Positions 32,080-34,876 of a DNA stretch of 34,876 nucleotides are shown here, in pieces. How positions within the stretch are numbered: position 1 is the first letter of the stretch; every line of letters begins with the position of its first letter. The stretch lies in contig JAPLAA010000047.1 of the NCBI GenBank assembly GCA_026393475.1, positions 1-34,876 on the forward strand. Reading direction: 5' to 3'. Position numbers and translations under genes: made by a program. The stretch is from Actinomycetota bacterium (GTDB taxonomy: Bacteria; Actinomycetota; Acidimicrobiia; Acidimicrobiales; Ilumatobacteraceae). Under the pieces are notes generated by a model. The model saw nothing but the letters and a program-made list of their open reading frames with translations, had not been told where the DNA came from and did no database searches.

Positions 32080-32544
32080 TCAGGTCGGGTTCGTCGAGTC
32101 GATCTCGGCGAGGACCTCACCGATGATGCGGGTCGCCGTGTGCGGGGGCAGCGGGTCGCCACCCTCGGCGTCGGCGACCTCGCCGGCGAAGGCCTGGACC
32201 GATGGGGTCCCACCCACCAGCACGTGTCGGAGCGCCTCGCCGCCGGCCTCTGCGTCGTCGAGCGCGGCCACGGCGTCGGCGACATGTTCGCGATCCTCCG
32301 CCACGGCATGCACCACCTGCATCGCCTGCTCACGACCGCTCGCCGTCGACACCGCCTCGGTCTGGTCCGGATGCTGCTGAGCGTCCCACTGGGCAAGCGC
32401 TTCCACGTAGCCACCCTCACCGGGGCGGATCGTCATCTCCGTCGGTCCCGGGGCCGGAGCGACGCCGTCGTCGACGTCGTCCGCGTGTCGGCCCGGGATG
32501 ACCGGGATGGTGAGCGAGCCGTCGTCGTGCCGAGTGATGTCCAT
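32080..32544 (-). CDS. Hypothetical acidic protein
   Basis: A 154-aa soluble protein, rich in Asp, Glu and Ala, with no motif I recognise. The N-terminal MDITRHDDGSLTIPVIPGRH may form a beta segment, and the rest looks helical. The ATG at 32544 is chosen because a -10-like TACAGC lies 5 nt upstream (leaderless type); an upstream start at 32595 would add 17 residues with no family support. It is codirectional with the redox fusion gene, 79 bp upstream of it, and may be cotranscribed. Confidence 0.55.
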   Translation of the reverse strand: MDITRHDDGSLTIPVIPGRHADDVDDGVAPAPGPTEMTIRPGEGGYVEALAQWDAQQHPDQTEAVSTASGREQAMQVVHAVAEDREHVADAVAALDDAEAGGEALRHVLVGGTPSVQAFAGEVADAEGGDPLPPHTATRIIGEVLAEIDSTNPT

Positions 32545-32646
32545 GCCCGGCTGTACCCACGAACCCGCCTCGTGAGCCCGCAGGGGTCCCGACACCGCCG
32601 CGTGGCTCTAACCTGACGGCCCGGGCGCGTCCACGGACCGCCGCCC

Positions 32647-32722
32647 GCCCCTTTAGCTCAATGGTTAGAGCAGCGGACTTTTAATCCGTTGGTTCTGGGT
32701 TCGAGTCCCAGAGGGGGCACCA
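32647..32722 (+). tRNA. tRNA-Lys (anticodon TTT)
   Basis: A 76-nt cloverleaf including encoded CCA. The acceptor stem GCCCCTT pairs with AGGGGGC (one G-T pair); the D-arm is GCTCAATGGTTAGAGC; the anticodon stem GCGGA/TCCGT closes loop CTTTTAA with anticodon TTT; the T-arm is CTGGG-TTCGAGT-CCCAG; discriminator A, then CCA at 32720-32722. Its 3' end is the probable integration site of the following element. Confidence 0.95.
32693..32722 (+). other. Probable attachment site (tRNA-Lys 3' half)
   Basis: Tyrosine integrases of this kind commonly recombine at the T-arm and 3' end of a tRNA gene. The integrase gene starts 92 nt after the CCA. The matching direct repeat should lie at the far end of the element, outside the window, so the core cannot be delimited here. 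Confidence 0.5.
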
Positions 32723-32814
32723 CGAAAGACCTGGTCAGAGTGCATTTGCTCGACCGGGATTCGTTCCCCGCTACAGTTCCTGCCGCGAATCTGCCGCGAA
32801 AGGGTGGGTCGAAA

Positions 32815-33957
32815 ATGGGGACGATGCGTGAACGGGCGCCGGGCACGTGGGAACTGATCGTGTCGACCGGACGCGATGCGAGCACCGGGTCGTACCGCCG
32901 CGTCATCCGCACGGTGAAGGGGCTCACCAAGCGCGAGGCCAAGGCGGCGCTGGCCGAGCTCGAGGTGTCGGTCGCGCAGGGCCGTGTCGGGGCCGATGAT
33001 CCGACGCTCGCGGTCTTGCTCGAGCGGTGGATGGAGCACCTCACCGCGATCGGTCGTGCCGATACAACGCTCTACAACTACCGCCGGAACATCAACCGGG
33101 AGATCGTCCCGGTGCTCGGATCGATCCGCCTGTCGAAGCTGACGGCGCAGGACATCGACCGCCTGTACGTCAAGCTGCGCAAGCGGAACCTGAAGCCGGC
33201 GACGATCCATCAGGTGCACGCCGTCCTGCGCGGATCGTTGAACCAGGCGATCCGGTGGGGACTCGTGCACCGCAACGTCGCCACGCTCGCGTCCCCTCCG
33301 CCGCTCGAGCAGAGCGAGCTCCAGCCGCCGGAACCGGAGATGGTGCGTGCTTTGCTCCGTGAGGCCTTCGCGCACGACCCGATGTTCGGCCTCTACGTCC
33401 GCGTGGCGATCGCGATCGGAGCACGTCGCGCCGAGATCTGCGGACTTCGATGGACCGACGTCGACCTCGACGCCGGAACCATGTCGGTGATGCGGAGCCA
33501 CATCGCGATCCCGGGTACGCGAGGCGACCGGCCGACCAAGACGAGGTCCACGCGAACCGTGTCGCTCGATCCGGGCACGGTCGACGCGCTGCGCGATGCG
33601 TGGGCCGAGGCGATGCACATCGCAGCGATGGCCGGGATGAACGAGCACCAGCGACGTCTGCACTACGTGTTCAGCTTCGAGCCACTCGGCCGAGAGGCGT
33701 GGCGGCCTGACGTGCCGAGCAAGAGGTGGGAAGTCGTCCGCGAGCGCGTGCCTGGCGGAGTCGCCGTCCGCCTGCACGACCTGCGCCACTTCCAGGCCAC
33801 CCAGCTGCTCGACGCCGGTGTGCCGGTGCCGACTGTTGCAGCGCGTCTTGGCCATGCCAGCGGCACGACGACGATGAACGTCTACGCCCACCGCACCCGT
33901 CGCGGCGACGCCCAGGCGGCACGTGTGGTGGCCGATTTCCTCACCGAACCGGACTGA
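32815..33957 (+). CDS. int: Tyrosine recombinase/site-specific integrase
   Basis: A 380-aa phage-type integrase. An N-terminal arm-binding domain (MRERAPGTWELIVSTGRD ... RRVIRTVKGLTKREA) and SAM-like core-binding domain (about 64-158) precede the catalytic domain. All catalytic residues are present: R204 (GARRAE), K242 (TKTRSTRT), H321 and R324 (HDLRH), H347 (LGHAS) and the nucleophile Y357 (MNVYAH). The ATG at 32815 follows AAAGGGTGGG; the open frame also runs upstream through the tRNA but that part is not a protein. It integrates and, with an excisionase, excises the element at tRNA-Lys. Codon choice is slightly less GC-biased than the chromosome around it. Confidence 0.92.
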   Translation: MGTMRERAPGTWELIVSTGRDASTGSYRRVIRTVKGLTKREAKAALAELEVSVAQGRVGADDPTLAVLLERWMEHLTAIGRADTTLYNYRRNINREIVPVLGSIRLSKLTAQDIDRLYVKLRKRNLKPATIHQVHAVLRGSLNQAIRWGLVHRNVATLASPPPLEQSELQPPEPEMVRALLREAFAHDPMFGLYVRVAIAIGARRAEICGLRWTDVDLDAGTMSVMRSHIAIPGTRGDRPTKTRSTRTVSLDPGTVDALRDAWAEAMHIAAMAGMNEHQRRLHYVFSFEPLGREAWRPDVPSKRWEVVRERVPGGVAVRLHDLRHFQATQLLDAGVPVPTVAARLGHASGTTTMNVYAHRTRRGDAQAARVVADFLTEPD

Positions 33958-34096
33958 CAGGCGAGAGGGCCCGACTCCTCGAGATGTCGGCGTCGCGTGG
34001 CCGACCGCACACCACTTGTGGGATTCCTGTGACGATCTCGTTGCGGGGGGCGACCAGATTTCACCGCGGGCCTGGTTTCGCGTCCGGTTGTCCCAT

Positions 34097-34606
34097 GTGA
34101 AGGATTTTCAGCCCGCCCAACACCCCACTACGGCTCCTCTCCACGTCGTCGAACTCGCTCCGCAGGCACGCCCAGATGGGCTGCGGCTGCCCGACTTCCT
34201 GAACGTGCGCGAGGCAGCCAAGGTGCTGCGGCTGAGCCGCAACCGCACGTACGAGCTCGCCAAGCTCTACATCGCATCGGGCGGAGCGGCTGGTCTGCCG
34301 GCCTTCCGGTTCGGCAAGCCGATTCGGATCCCGCGCCTCGCGCTCGAGGCCTACGCCGGCGGACCCATCACATGGCCGCCGGTCGAGATGCCAACCGGCC
34401 TGCGCGACGACCTGCATGACGACGCGGGTGATGGCGACGAAGCGGGTGATGGCGATGACGACTCGACGGACGACGAGCCACCCTGCACCTCCGCCGACCA
34501 GTTCGACCAGGCGCAGACGCCGCAGGCCGTCGAGCAAGACCGTGAGGCGGTCGAGCTGGACCCGACAGACGCGTCCGATCAGCCGTCGCTGCCGTTCGAG
34601 GGCTGA
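34097..34606 (+). CDS. Excisionase-like helix-turn-helix protein
   Basis: A protein of about 169 aa. A single HTH_17-like domain (about residues 35-86: LNVREAAKVLRLSRNRTYEL ... FRFGKPIRIPRLALEAY) is followed by a long acidic tail (DDAGDGDEAGDGDDDSTDDE) ending in SLPFEG. Xis-type proteins with this domain sit beside integrases and steer recombination towards excision. Start uncertain: GTG 34097 has no ribosome site, and the open frame continues upstream to 33923. The 139-bp gap after the integrase gene holds no other feature I can support. Confidence 0.7.
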   Translation: MKDFQPAQHPTTAPLHVVELAPQARPDGLRLPDFLNVREAAKVLRLSRNRTYELAKLYIASGGAAGLPAFRFGKPIRIPRLALEAYAGGPITWPPVEMPTGLRDDLHDDAGDGDEAGDGDDDSTDDEPPCTSADQFDQAQTPQAVEQDREAVELDPTDASDQPSLPFEG

Positions 34607-34691
34607 CCCCGATGACCTCATCCTCGAAAAGTCGTTCCGGACGCTGTTGGTTTGACAGACAGGTGCCCATTTGGGGCGGTGTTCGGTCGTG

Positions 34692-34876
34692 ATGCGTGTG
34701 ACCACGTTGTATGCGTCGTCGGCCGCCTCCTCGGCTGCGTACTACACGAAGTACCTGACGCAAGCGCCGGGCGAGTCCCCCGGTGTGTGGATGGGCGCTC
34801 AGGCCGCCGGACTCGGCCTCGTCGGGATGGTGGAGGGCGAGCAGTTGCAGGCGCTCCTCGCCGGCCTCGATCCCGT
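34692..34876 (+). CDS. N-terminus of MobF/TrwC-type conjugative relaxase (runs off window)
   Basis: An open frame from ATG 34692 to the window end (61 codons). MRVTTLYASSAASSAAYYTK followed by GESPGVWMGAQAAGLGLVG and LLAGLDP matches the start of TrwC/TraI-family relaxases (SAAYYTxY ... GExPGxWxGxxAxxLGLxG ... LxGxxP). Such proteins nick DNA at oriT and lead the strand into the recipient cell. The catalytic histidine triad would lie beyond the window. With the integrase and Xis it makes the element conjugative or mobilizable. Confidence 0.75.
   Translation, partial: MRVTTLYASSAASSAAYYTKYLTQAPGESPGVWMGAQAAGLGLVGMVEGEQLQALLAGLDP

Noticed and set aside
30096..32126. Rightward 676-aa open frame opposite the redox fusion gene
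   Set aside because: It is a shadow of the leftward gene, with no motifs and typical antisense composition (His, Arg, Asp).
32689..32814. Integrase start inside the tRNA (upstream in-frame start at 32689)
   Set aside because: That part of the frame translates tRNA sequence; the ATG at 32815 follows a purine-rich ribosome site and matches integrase N-termini.

Overview
The window is very GC-rich DNA with almost gap-free coding, strong G/C third positions, many 1-4 bp stop/start overlaps and several leaderless-looking genes. Together with the gene families present (actinobacterial Tad pilus locus, paired citrate synthase paralogues, SARP/BTAD regulator, LPxTG-type surface proteins), this suggests a chromosome of a high-GC actinobacterium, most likely of the class Acidimicrobiia (Ilumatobacter-like). 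That placement is inference from gene content and style; no rRNA is present to confirm it.

Layout. (1) 1-515: the C-terminal end of a Pro/Ala-rich membrane-anchored protein. (2) 551-3338: two divergent citrate synthase paralogues, one with an N-terminal helix-turn-helix and one with a CBS-domain pair, sharing a 76-bp intergenic region that holds a palindrome. (3) 3388-4020: a DJ-1/PfpI protein. (4) 4171-7655: a cell-envelope cluster: a LytR_C-domain protein, a Wzz/BY-kinase-like protein with a degenerate Walker A motif, and an LPVTG surface protein closed by a strong hairpin terminator. (5) 7957-18323: a Tad/Flp pilus locus in one direction, largely translationally coupled: prepilin peptidase, SAF-domain protein, TadZ-like ATPase, TadA ATPase, TadB, TadC, a small pilin-like protein, three TadE/TadG-type pseudopilins, and a 1129-aa LysM-transmembrane-SARP protein. 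(6) 18384-24427: metabolic and housekeeping genes: class III CoA-transferase, ATP-dependent DNA ligase, FkbM methyltransferase, kynureninase, AI-2E-type permease, and an acyl-carrier-protein-like protein lacking the phosphopantetheine serine. (7) 24640-27835: a second LPVTG surface protein with a damaged 5' end, a membrane PP2C/SpoIIE phosphatase, and a ferritin-like protein. (8) 28002-32544: a secreted collagen-like/Hcp-like fusion, a 1002-aa NfnA-NfnB-rubrerythrin-like fusion, and a small unknown protein. (9) 32647-34876: tRNA-Lys(TTT) followed by a tyrosine integrase, an excisionase-like HTH protein and the start of a MobF/TrwC-type relaxase. This is the left end of an integrative conjugative or mobilizable element that runs off the window.

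How they fit together. The Tad genes encode the prepilin-processing enzyme, the motor and platform, and pseudopilins; the LysM-SARP protein at the operon end may link envelope state to transcription. Neighbouring surface genes (two LPVTG proteins, the collagen/Hcp protein, LytR_C and Wzz-like proteins) make much of this window an envelope region. The points most worth a second look are the secreted collagen-Hcp fusion, the NfnAB-rubrerythrin fusion, the loss of the Walker A lysine in two separate ParA-like ATPases, the regulated citrate synthase pair with its palindrome, and the tRNA-Lys element.
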